A stretch of 64,000 nucleotides of DNA. It comes from Takashimella koratensis. Lineage: Eukaryota > Basidiomycota > Tremellomycetes > Trichosporonales > Tetragoniomycetaceae. A program made the translations under genes and the position numbers. How positions within the stretch are numbered: position 1 is the first letter of the stretch; each line of letters starts with the position of its first letter. Location: the NCBI GenBank assembly GCA_003116875.1, contig BCKT01000008.1:475924-539923 (forward strand). Direction: 5' to 3'. The notes under the pieces are model-generated. The model did not search any database. It was not told the DNA's origin and was given only the letters and a program-made list of their open reading frames with translations. Below are positions 22,201-32,873 of the stretch, one piece after another.

Positions 22201-23920
22201 CTCCCGCGCAAGGTAGAAAGTTCCGTATCGCAACCGAGTGGGGATAAAGCTGGGTACATGACTTGGATGTCGGCATCGGCGTGGCTCGCTCGTGCCCGTC
22301 GATCTGTGCTGAGTACCTCGTTCCTCGCCTTTTCCCGCTGAAGCAAAAACCAAACCACCGCCCTTCAAGGGGAAAGAAAAGGAGTCGCTTGCAGCTACGG
22401 GGATGCAATGCCGCAATTGCGGAGATTGAGAAACAGTTACCCCAAGCAGCAAAAAGGCGTCCCGCCGGTGTCGCGGGGGAGAGGCAGAGGGCCAGGAGGA
22501 CAGGGGATGACTCGGGTGTTTTTTTTTTCGGGACCCATGCAGTCTAGGACAATACTGGGGTCTTTTGCAGCCGTCCAGGAGTCTCTACGAGGCCAGAGGC
22601 GAGCGGTTTGAGGTGTTGAATGTGAACGGGCGATGGCGCTAGGTGAGCGGAGCTGGCGGCCAGGGTCTCCGTTCCAGGCAAGAGGATATCAGAGGCTACG
22701 CTATTGGTTGCTCCAGCGGACGCTCCGAGGAATGTGGCAAAGATTAAAACCATCCGAGGGAGAAGGGGAAATCTAAAATCGTGCAGTGACAAACTCTCTC
22801 TGTGCCCTCGGCCCTTTCCCCTGTCTGTCAGCCCTAGCTCGGTCAACGGGTTTCCCTGTTCCGCCCAGCAGCAGACCAAGTAGCGTGCACTTCTTGAACT
22901 GTACTCTTATGTGCAGCGCAGGCGCACGCCTCTGTGCACGCCACGGCGTCTACATTTCCATCTGACTCACGATCTCCATCACCTGCCCACGATAAGATGT
23001 GCCTCTTGCATTGAATCGTGCCTACTCCCGCGGGCTGCGGGTTCCCTGATCCGCTCCTCCTCCCCTTCATCCCCCGCTCCTCTTTTCCCCCCACCACGTT
23101 GCTCCCCCACTCTTCTCAGTGGGTACCGAAAACCACCCAAAAGGTGGCGAAAAGTGCGGCATATGGTGCATCGTCGTCACCGCCGATGGCTTTTGTGTTG
23201 TGCCTGGTGGCGCTTAATTACTTTTTTGAGCATTTTGCTTGAACTGTCAATCCCTCACCTGGACAATTCCCTCGGGGCGTGCTCCGTCTACCCGCAATAT
23301 ACAGTAAAACCGTACCGGCCGAGAGAGCTTTTGCTGGATAGGGACCAAAGCCCAAATAAAGTTTCCACCTCGTCATCGCTCGTTTTGACATCGATCGTGA
23401 GACGGAAAACGGCTTGCACAGCATATCCACCCACGGTGGGGACCTCCGCGCGCCTCCCAGCTCGGATGCACGCTGAGCCCCGTGATGTAAGCAAGCATCC
23501 CGAGAATTTGGGCCTAGGAGAAAAAACCCAAAATTGACCATGCATGCAAAAATCGGGGTCCGCCAAGGACAATGAATCCTTCTCTACAACATGAAACGCC
23601 AGGGGCACGGCACGGTCCCTTCTCGTCAAGGTGGCTGCTTACACGGTCCCGTGGCGTGGCTCCAGCCAACCTATATAAGCAATGGGTACTGCAGACCAAG
23701 CCCGTTGCGCTCCACTGCCGTCACCCGGCGCCGGGAATGCATGTGGTTCTCCTCCGGGCTCAGAGATCACCTCGTTTCAGAAGAAGAAGACAGCTCTTTT
23801 GTTCTTTTATTCGTGTGATATGAGAGGATAATCACAGAAAAAAGGTTACAGTCGTGGATGAAGAAGCTCCATTCCTCTTTTGTCTGCGCCGCTCCACGCA
23901 CAGACCGGCGGCGGCGGGGA
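18277..23920. other. 5.6-kb gene-free region upstream of two minus-strand genes
   Basis: I find no open frame with a recognisable domain or conserved splice pattern on either strand. Blocks of purine-rich plus-strand sequence (about 19300-19560 and 21040-21110) read as CT-rich on the minus strand, the promoter style of this genome. They could therefore belong to a long leader or promoter of the HSF-type gene. It also contains an A(18) run at about 18989, a heptamer minisatellite (19164-19212), GGAT repeats at about 19522 and a TATA-like cctatataagc near 23669. No tRNA or rRNA was seen. The 3' UTR of the Rieske-DUF455 gene lies at its right end. Confidence 0.5.
19164..19212. repeat. Heptamer minisatellite (CCTGTCT)x7
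   Basis: Seven head-to-tail copies of cctgtct, the last ending in cc, read directly from the plus strand. It lies in the gene-free region about 0.9 kb upstream of the HSF-type start codon. The unit length is not a multiple of three and no gene covers it. Confidence 0.95.
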
Positions 23921-26037
23921 CTAGACAAGTCGAGGGTGCATGTGTTCATCTCCGCCCGCGGCGTTAGACGGATCCGGATAGACGGTTTGGGCTTTCTTGT
24001 TCTGATGACCAACCAGGTCTTCGTAGTAATCTGGTGTCAGGCCCTGTGAACATCCCAGTAAGCTGTCAGCGACAAATTTGAGGTTTCTGAAGACTCTATG
24101 ACTTGATAATTCGTTTCCCGCCCTTTGTGTGGAGGAAAACTCACAGCTTTCAATCTGTCCTCGGCATTAAACGGCCCCTTAATTCTGCCGCGGAAATTCT
24201 CAGAGACTTCTTTACGGAAAGTCTGGACGGGATCGACGCCGCGTTTTTGACACCTGATATCAGACGATTGTCAGAGAAAGCTCAGTCAGATGTTGTCGAC
24301 TTACAACCAAGTGAACCACCGATGACCGGTCGTGACGTCTGCAATGGTCAGTGAGGGTCTATTGCTGAGTGTAGAAGTAGCTACACAACTCACGAGTAAT
24401 CTCGTCTGCGTGGATGATCTCGAGGACCTTGGTCGACTCGACATCACCAGCGGCCTGCAGCTTTGCCATGGTGATAGGGTTCATATCGACCCCTCTTGCC
24501 TCTGCGACGAGATGGATGATCGCAATTCTCGACGACAAGGAATGCGCTGTCTCCAACGCCGAGTCCCACAATCCCGCGTGTGCGATGTGTGCCCCGAAAT
24601 ACGATCCGAGCTCCTACCGACCATCCCACATTAGCCACACTTCCTCTACCAGGGGAACATTGCCTGGTTCCCGAACTCACGGTGAGTCGACGCGCGAGCA
24701 GGGTGTAGTGCTTCGCCTCGTCTTCAGCGACCTTGGCCCAATCGAGGAAAAACTCAACGGGTAGTCGTTCTCCGTCCTCCTCCACGTCTGCGAAGCGCGC
24801 GATAATATCCCATGCAAGGTCGATGGCGTACTGCTCAATATTTGCCAGGGCGTCTGCACCTATCAGATTTCGTGACTTGTGATGTCTAGATAGAGTACTC
24901 ACGGAGCATGAGGATTCTAGACCGCTCTGACCCGCCTTTCCCTCTATGTCACATTAGCGAGAGTCAGTCCATGGCTACCTACCGCTTCACGGTTCGACCC
25001 GGCTCGACCAACTCAACCTCCCTCGGCGGTACTTCTATCAGCCCCACCTCCTCCCTCACTCGCTTGACCTCCGCCATACTTGGTCGAATCGAACGCAGCT
25101 TTCCCGCGCGCATTCGGGTCACTGCCTCGCGCGTGAGCTGACACTTGAGCTCCGGGGCGGACGTTGCGAGGATCAGGTGTGCAAAGCCGAGGAGAGACGC
25201 TGGAAGGTCGGACTCGGGCGGCATAGTTTGCGATTGGGACGAAGAGAAGGAGGACGAGTTGAGGTTGAGGGATGAAAGTGATGGGATTGGAGGATCGGCA
25301 AACTCTGCAAACAATGTCAGCAAGAGAAGTTGGGGTGGGTGGAGGACGTACCCTCGCTAACGCCTTTGAACTCGACAACCTCCCACCGCCTTCGTTCGCC
25401 ATGGGGTGCTTCCACCAAGACCTCAGCATCGGATCCACTCCCGATGACTTGGACTTCGTACACGCAAGCTTGCAGTCCAGTTGCTGGGCGCTTGTCAGTT
25501 GGGGTGGATTCCTATCGAATAGACGTACAGCTTGACCCGGTCTTCAAATCTGCATTTCAATGTCAGCGAGGGCTCAACGCGACGATCCATTGCGCCAGAG
25601 CTCACCGAAATCGTACTGATGCCATGGGCACACTGGAGCAGGCTGTCAGCAATTCATCTACCATTGGCAAATTCGCTCAGGAAAGCAAGCTACTCGCCAA
25701 TTGCTCGTGTATCTTCGATATCCTCGACAGGTGCATGGCTGAGCGGCGCGCCAAGGTGGGGACACATTTCCTCCATACAATAAAGCTCGTGCTCTGCGCT
25801 TTCATCTTTACTTCCTGCTGAGTCCGGTGTCGATGAGCTCGGCTTGTTGACCCGGAAGAGGAGGAGCCGGTGGTAGATCACCGGGTGGTCGCTGCGTAGT
25901 ACGAGGTGGAATCGAGTATGCGATAAAGTCTGGCCAAAGGTGCATGCGCTAAAGAAGCTCAGCAGGAGTCATGATGATGGGTAGAGATGGACGTACCGGA
26001 CAAAGTCCTTGCCGCTGTCGCTACCGGTCGAGCTCAT
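23921..26037 (-). CDS. Rieske [2Fe-2S] + DUF455 ferritin-like fusion protein
   Basis: About twelve short exons on the minus strand run from ATG 26037 to the stop at 23921. The N-terminal part has the two Rieske ligand motifs: CPHLGAPL (about 25735-25770) and CPWHQYDF (about 25603-25640), the C-x-H and C-x2-H pairs. After a linker (GSGSDAEVLVEAPHGERRRW) comes a DUF455 domain (Pfam PF04305, ferritin-like). It includes NIEQYAIDLAWDIIARF, FFLDWAKVAEDEAKHYTLLA, a SYFGAHIAHAGLWDSALETA block and KVLEIIHADEITHVTTGHRW. The Glu and His residues in these helices fit a di-metal carboxylate site. Combining an electron-carrying Rieske cluster with a ferritin-like metal site suggests a self-contained redox enzyme, which is inference. 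The exon edge between the two Rieske motifs is not resolved: the visible donor leaves the wrong phase. It is head to head with the GFA gene, 212 bp apart. Confidence 0.8.
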
Positions 26038-26249
26038 GGTTGCATGAGGCAAGGGATGTAGAGTATCGCTAGAGTACGGGAGTAGGAAATCTGAAATTTA
26101 TTTTGGTGTCAACATTAAAACGGAGCGATCGTGGGCAAGCTGGTCCGGATGACGTCGGGATCATGTTAGCCGTCCTCGGTAGCCATAATAGACGCTGGAC
26201 GACTGGCGTTTAGGTTCTGTCATATCAACTACTCCATAATACAATAGCC
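26038..26249. promoter_or_regulatory. Divergent promoter of the Rieske-DUF455 and GFA genes
   Basis: The 212 bp separate the two start codons. It contains AT-richer sequence (tgaaatttattttggtgtcaa), a gatgacgtcggg element (a CRE-like TGACGTC core) near 26149, and tactccataatac close to the GFA start. Shared control is inferred from the spacing. Confidence 0.5.
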
Positions 26250-27610
26250 ATGCCGTTCTTACTCGAAGGGTGGGTTGTGGCTCCTCTCAGAGTACATGCT
26301 GATCGGCCAGGACGTGTCACTGCAAGTCAGTCAAGTACACTGTCGAGGTATGTCCCGGCCTTCGCCTGGGAGAACTTGGAGCTCTTGCTGACATCAGACA
26401 ACCTAGTCGAACACACCGGTCCCGTACCAGGTGAGCGGGTGCTTCTCCCTGCAAGAATTCATCGCATTCGAGAGCAAGGTCGAGGTTGAGATTACATGGA
26501 CTGAAAACTCCAGATGTGCCAGTGCTCGATCTGTCGCAAAGTCGGCGGGTACATGGGCAGTATCAACATCATGGGTAACACGGACACGCTCAACATTGTT
26601 CGCGGCAAGGACAAGATCAAGTCAGTACTTGACCAGCATTTGCCTTCAGAGACCAAGCAGAGCTAACAAGTCGATCTTTGATACCCCTACTCATCGCGGT
26701 CGTTGCTCTTTCCCCCGTCCGCTCTGATATCTTGTCGCACATCGTCGCGGAAAACTTACTTCTGATCTTGGCAGAGTGTATATCGCCGCAGTCAAGTTTG
26801 ACAAGAACGACAAGCCTGTCGAAAGGGGCAACTCGAAGCGCAGTTTTTGCACGGAATGCAGTTCAATGCTATGGAACTATCACGACGAGTATCCCGACGT
26901 AGGTCCTCCTTTTCCCTGCCTTCTCAGTTTTTCTCCTACCTCCTCCCGTCCAGCGTGTACCTGCTAGCCTCCACACGACCGAAGGATGCTTCCTCTTTTC
27001 ACCTGCCCTTGAGATGACCTGATCACCTGAATACCTCCGTTGACGGGCCCCCTATCGCTAATTACAATCTTCAGTGGATCTACCCCTTCGCCTCGTCAAT
27101 CGACAACGACCTCCCCGCCCCTCCCGATGGCGTGCAGCCATACACAGTCAAGCGCGACTCGTGTCCCGACTACATCCCGAAACCCGAAGGTTGGAAGTCG
27201 TACAAGTCGTTTGGACCTGGGAAAGGTATCGAGGTGAGTTGAGGGGTTGTTGTCTAGATTTGGACGGGGTTGCTCCTTTTCTGGTGGTGTGTGAAGATCG
27301 GCCAGAGATTCTCTCCGGATATCCTACCTTCCTCGCCCCCACCTCCTCTCGTGTTGTCGTTGTTGTGGTCTCCACCTCGGTCTCTCCCTTCACTCAGCGT
27401 AAAGGCAGAGGCTAGACTTGGCGATGAACACAAAGGACTGGGTGGTGACCCCCGAGGAGGTAGTCGTCTGTAATTATGATCCTCTGTTCTCCTCATGGAG
27501 CTAAGCGACCAAGCGGGCGTAATCGCTGACGCCTATCATACGACCCTCCCCATCTCCCTCGATGCATGTTGCAGGACTGGCACAAGAAAAATGGCGCGTG
27601 GGTCGATTGA
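26250..27610 (+). CDS. CENP-V/GFA domain protein (glutathione-dependent formaldehyde-activating family)
   Basis: Seven exons (26250-26269, 26311-26347, 26407-26430, 26514-26620, 26775-26898, 27075-27233, 27575-27610) join in frame to 168 residues. The zinc-binding pattern of the family is complete: EGTCHCKSVKYTVE near the start, SNTPVPYQMCQCSICRKVGG, and SFCTECSSMLW. The rest (WIYPFASSIDNDLPAPP, GWKSYKSFGPGKGIEDWHKK) also follows fungal members. Family members such as Gfa catalyse or aid S-hydroxymethylglutathione formation; most fungal paralogues are uncharacterised. The first exon encodes only six full codons. The last exon is 36 nt and sits behind a 341-nt intron, far longer than the others, so an extra exon cannot be excluded. 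It is divergent from the Rieske-DUF455 gene. Confidence 0.88.
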
Positions 27611-28040
27611 GATGCCATAGCGCGGTAGTAAGCGCAAGGGAGGGAGGGAGGGCAGGACGTCATCGCAAGGACGGTAGAGATCTAGGCGCATGCAAACTTT
27701 GTTGTTTCGTTCTAGCCTACTAAGTGGTCCTGTGAGGGATAGCGTCGGTCCAGGCTGCACTCCTGTGATCGCTTGAGAGTCAACTCCGAATTGGGAATCC
27801 TCTGTCGGCGCCGACGGTCAACTGTCGCTGTCGACGGCGATTTCAATTACGCGATCTATCTGACGGTTCCAACTTTTGACATTCGCACATCCGCTCGTCC
27901 GACCGCTCATCCTCATCCACCACCGAACCACCGAGCACTCACTCCCATCACTCAATCACAACTTTATCGCACTCATCTCCATCGCACTGCGCACCGCGCA
28001 CTCCCTCATCTTCATCCTCATGAGTCGGTAACCCAGACGT
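27611..28040. promoter_or_regulatory. Promoter/5' UTR of the Zn2Cys6 regulator
   Basis: 430 bases rich in C and CA/CT motifs (cctcatccaccaccgaacca), typical of promoters and leaders here. No other gene is seen. Confidence 0.4.
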
Positions 28041-31000
28041 ATGGAGTACGAGTCGTCCAACGTGCCGGACATGTCGACTTTGGCGTCGTCGTCCACGCTG
28101 GGCAAACAGCCTGCTCAACCTCCACCCCTTCCTCTCCCTTCCAACCTATCATCCTCGTCATCCTCTTCCCGCCCACCCATCTCCCACCCGTCTCTCATCC
28201 GGCCTCCATCGCAACTCCCGCCTCACCCATCGCATCCGCCTCGACCACGACCTCCGACCGACCCAAACCCCACAGCTCGACACCGCCCATCCTCATCCGG
28301 CACCCACCCTCCCCCGGCGGCCCTCTCCCACGCGCATCCCCACCCTCACTCGCACGCCCGAAAAGACAGCGAGGATAGCAAAGACCTTGTACGCTCCACA
28401 TCAGAGGATACCGGCACCGTCGATCTTTCCAAGATCCGAACCTTTGCAGCCTGCAAATCGTGTCGAGCCAAGAAGATCAAATGTCATCCGACCGCCGTGG
28501 GTCCGGGCGCCGAGACCGTGGGCGGCACAGCCGTCCCAGGCCCATGCCAGCAGTGTCAACAAGCGGGGATCGAGTGCATCTACACTCCTACAAGAGACAG
28601 AGCGGCGCACTCGAGACAATATGTCCAGAATCTAGAGAGCAGGGTGCAGCTCCTCGAGTCGAGATACGAGCGGCTTGGGCCGTTGCTCGAGGCGTTTGAG
28701 AAGGGCATGACAGGTGGGAGTCTGGATGACCTTGCCGCGGTCGCTGGAAAGGTCGCAGGTAGAGGCACGATGATAGCTGGGAACGGCCATGCGGGGCCGA
28801 GTCGTAGTCATCAAAATCATCCCCACGTCGGTGGCCAGCGGCGGGGAGGCGACGTGAGCGAGGGACACGAGTCGGCAGAGCAAAGACAAAGAACCGGTCA
28901 AGATCACCCCGTTGTACCAGAAGACGAGGGTCGTGGGGAGTCCAGCTCGAGCGATTCTGGCGAAGCCGAGGACGAGATGGACGAGGGTCAAATAGCTATC
29001 GACGAGCGAGGCAACTATCGCTGGATGGGTCAATCCAACACTCTCACCCTTCTCGACTCATTCGGCGCTCCTCAACCCCGTTCAGCCGATTCTCACTCAT
29101 CCTTGCCTCACCAACACACTCCCGACTCGTCTAAACCCAGCAGCAATGTCTACTTTGGCCCCGTCGCAGGCTCGGGCATCGTCAAGGCTCTTCCAGGCGT
29201 CGAAGAAGTCACTTACCCACCAAGAGACTACGCACAGCGGCTCGTCGACGCGTACTTTGCAGAGATCCACGCGTTCCTCCCGGTGGTGTACGAGCATATC
29301 TTCAGGTCCGCGTTCGAGGCGCTGATGGATCATGTGGATAAGGGGGATAGGACAAAACATATGGCTCCGTTCTTGTCGGTCGTATTTGCGGTGTTCGCGC
29401 TAGGGGAGAGGGTGTTGGTGACGTCGGGCGCGTGGGCGAGAGAGAAGGCCAAAGCGGCGGAGGACGGGGGAGAAACGATTCTTGAAGGCGAAGCAGAGGC
29501 GGGTGTGATCTGGTATGAGCGGTGAGTCTCGGCTTGGGTTCTGAACGGAGACTAGCCTCTTGACTCCATCGAGCTGAAACTAATCCCCCTCAGGTCGCAA
29601 ATCCTACATTACTCTGGGATCCAAGTCCTGCACATTGAACAAGTGCAGTGCCTCACGCTCCAGGCGGCTTTCCAAGCAAGTGTCAACGCAATGCCGATGA
29701 GTTGGATCCTCGCTGGACAAGCTATCCGCGTCGCGCAGGATATCGGGCTCCACCGACACGCTCGGCTCTTACCTATGAGCTTTGCGGACAAGCAGCTGGG
29801 CCGTCGATGTTGGTGGGCTGTATATGGTCTCGAACGTATGGTATCCATCTCCCTTGGTCGCCCGCTCGGAGTGGACGACCTCGATATCGATGTGCCGTAC
29901 CCCGCTGAGATCGGGGACGATGGAGTCGCAGCAATGGGTGACAAATTCCCACACGACGTTCAGGTCCCGCAAGAGGCGTTCGACACTACCATGTCCGGGT
30001 TTGTCGCGCTTACGAAACTATGCAAGATTGCAGGCCGGGTCGCACACGTCCTCTACCGCCCGTCACATGGTCGGTACCCGCAAGACACGGGCTCGACCCA
30101 ACAGGCGACGATGAGCAAACTCGACCGGCTCCTCAAAGACTGGCTCGAGCACGAAGTACCGGCCAAATACAAGCAACCTCCACCAAACAGCTCCGTTGCA
30201 CGTATGTCGGCGGTCTTGTCAAACTCGTACTTTGCCGTCCTCATCACCCTGCACCGGAACCTGCTCCCTTCGAACCCTGCCTTCCCCCGCCCGGCGGCCG
30301 CTGCTCCCGTCCTTACCTCGCAGTCCCTCACGCAGTGTGTCGAAGCCGCGCGGTCCGTCATCCACATTGCGGCGCAAACACGTATCCTCGTTCCGCCAAG
30401 CCACCACCTGGCCGTCTTCTGCCAGTTCCTCTGGTCGTCCGCGGTCATTCTCCTCCTGTGCGAAGTACGCGCCAGCGACCAGGTCGTGTTGGATGCCGTC
30501 GAGGGCCAGGTGGAGAGTTGTCGCCAGTCGCTGAGGGCGCTGGAACCTGTTTGGCCAGGGTCTAGGAAGTTGAAGGAGCTGCTTACGGATGTCGAGGCGA
30601 GAGGGAAGGACGTGAGAGCAGCGACTGCGGCCGCAAAGGCATTGGCACAGCGTCAGCCTGCACCGGGTACGGGGAAGAAGCGCAAGGCAGAGCACGAAGA
30701 GGGACACGAGCAGGATGGGACCGTTGTTGGTCGTCGACGTCGACCGAGCCAGAAAGCACCAATAGCACCGACTGTCGCAGCACTACCTTCCGCCTCTGCC
30801 TCTGCATCCACGTCCACTGCCTCGCCTCACCCGACACCGCCAGGTCCATCACGATCCAAATCCGACCCCGCCCAGACTCAGACCCAGGCTTCACCGACCC
30901 TCCCTTCCTCTGCTCGGCTCTACACGCTGCCCACGCCCTCTGTAGGGGGCCCCGAAGTCGCGTCACCCGGACACCGCCGGTCGAGGCAATTCGAGGTCTC

Positions 31001-32189
31001 TGACGTCCGTGCCGCTGGTGAAACCGAAGCAACAATACACAGCCCATTACCAAAGACGGTCCGTCCGCCGCCTCCTCTCCCCTCAGTGTCCGCCCCGCCA
31101 CACCACCAGACCCAAGGCGGAGCGTATACCGTCAGCCCCGACGCTGTCGGTGCGGTTTCGATGCAAGCTCCCAGCCCTTTACTCCGTTCTCGATCGGGTC
31201 CGGCTATTCCTCTCGATCCGCGGTACGCTCACGTCCACCCTTCGCTCTCGGGCGCGGGATCCAATTTCTACCCATCGCTCGGACCAAACGAAGGACTCAC
31301 ACAGGCTGCCGCTACCCCGCACGCGGTATCTCTCTCTTCAGGTGACTGGGGCTTCACCACCAATCCGGGTCTGGGATCTACCGCGGTTGCCGCCGGGTCT
31401 GGCGGAGGGTTCGAGTTCTTTGACGTGGGAGATATGGCGTTCGATGCGCTCGACCTGCTCCAGGGGTTCACAGGCCACCCGGACGCTTGGTGGTCGTCTG
31501 TCGTGACGGGTGATGTCAATGACGGAACCGGGTTCGCAGGGCTCGTTCCTCCGCCGCTCACCATCGACGGCGGACTCGGCGCAGGTGGTGGAGGCCCGGA
31601 GACAGGACCAGGTGGAGGTGGAGGTGGGGGTGGAGGCGTTGGAGGCGGGGCAGGGGTAGGTGTAAATCCGCCAACCTCAGCAGGGTTCGGATCGGGTTCA
31701 ACAGCACCCACACCTACGGCGGGACCGTCACCGGCTGGCGCGGCATGGTTCGTCCCGACCTTGACAGACCCCGGCGAGTCGGGACCAAGTGGTGGGCCAG
31801 GAAGACAAAGCGGGACAGGTGGGACAGGTGGGACGGGAGGGACAGGACCGTCGCCGACATCTGGGCCCGGTGCGGGCGATCAAACCGACCTTCTAACGTC
31901 CGAATCAGTCGCGGGACAAGGATACAACATTGACCCAATGTATCCGTATAACCAACGACAAACTTCGAGCGGGGGTCAGATCCAATCGGGACTCAACGAG
32001 CCAGGCCAGCCAGCCCAAGGACAGGGACAAGCACAAGGTCAGACAGGTCAACAAGGGCCACCTGGACCACAGCCATATCCCGACCCGTCAGGGGTACAGC
32101 AACAGGTCGACCTCGCTCAGTTGTGGAACCAATTCACGACAGGCGGATTCGATTGGCAAGCTGATCCTAGCGTCCCGTTTGGTGTCTAG
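28041..32189 (+). CDS. Zn2Cys6 fungal-specific transcription factor with MHR
   Basis: Two exons (28041-29521, 29594-32189) encode 1358 residues. A Pro/Ser/His-rich N-terminus leads to a Zn2Cys6 cluster at Cys138, 141, 148, 169, 172 and 179 (CKSCRAKKIKC and CQQCQQAGIEC). A dimerising coiled coil follows (YVQNLESRVQLLESRYERLG). The fungal-specific regulator (MHR, PF04082) domain starts at about residue 390 with YPPRDYAQRLVDAYFAEIHA and includes WILAGQAIRVAQDIGLHRHA and RCWWAVYGLERMVSISLGRP. That is the classic signature also seen in xylanolytic and related activators. The C-terminal 500 residues are disordered, with poly-Gly, GTGGTGGTG and Gln/Gly runs. The loop between Cys148 and Cys169 is 20 residues, far longer than usual. 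It is a nuclear regulator; its target pathway cannot be told from sequence. Confidence 0.9.
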
Positions 32190-32873
32190 TCAAGCCCAGC
32201 CCAAGCCCAGCCCAAGCCCAGCCCAAGCCCAGCCCAAGCCCAGCCCAAGCCCAAGGTCAAGGTCAAGGTCAAGGTCAACAGACTCACCAAACGACCAAAA
32301 AAGACGATCGCTACGTCATTCTCGTTTTCTTCTTTTGTCCTTGTACACACCTACAGTACATAAAAGACGAGCACCCACCACATCGCTTTTCATTCTAACC
32401 TCTACTCGTTGTATATATTCTACACTGCGATCGATCTCGTTTTTCTCATCTCTTCCCATCTAATCGAACCTCACTCTATACATTTTCCTCGCTCTATATT
32501 CGAGTCTCGATCTCGGCTTTACTTTTTCTCCCTGGCTGCTGCAGCTTCAGTTCTAGCCTTTCATTGTCTCAAACGACCTCTACCACGCCCAACGATCTTC
32601 CCACACTTGTTTTTCTTTGCATATGACTCTTCGTAGTTTCGACGTTGTATACAAATCATTGGCCTGTGAGAGCAAAGAAAGAAGTTGATGCATTCCTTGT
32701 GATAGACAGTACTCGAGTAGCGACGACAACGGGCGTACATAGGAGAAACGGGTGGAGTTTTGACCTTTTTTCCTTCCAGAGGAAGAGAAAGTATCAAGGG
32801 ATCCCTTTTTTAGTTTAGAAAATGTATGGTATAAGTTGTGGACAGCGATCCACGATTCAAAACGTTGAGAAAA
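32190..32873. other. Convergent 3' region of the Zn2Cys6 and SCY1-like genes
   Basis: Between two convergent genes. It starts with tandem repeats immediately after the stop codon (separate entry) and continues with T-rich sequence suited to 3' UTRs and polyadenylation. No gene recognised. Confidence 0.5.
32192..32276. repeat. Tandem repeat just after the Zn2Cys6 stop codon
   Basis: Five head-to-tail copies of the 11-mer aagcccagccc (32192-32246), then aagccc and four copies of the 6-mer aaggtc (about 32253-32276), all beginning two bases after the TAG stop. The unit of 11 is not a multiple of three, which fits non-coding sequence. Confidence 0.9.

Noticed and set aside
23660..23830. TATA-like cctatataagc considered as promoter of an unseen plus-strand gene
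   Set aside because: No open frame with a recognisable domain follows within 300 bases.
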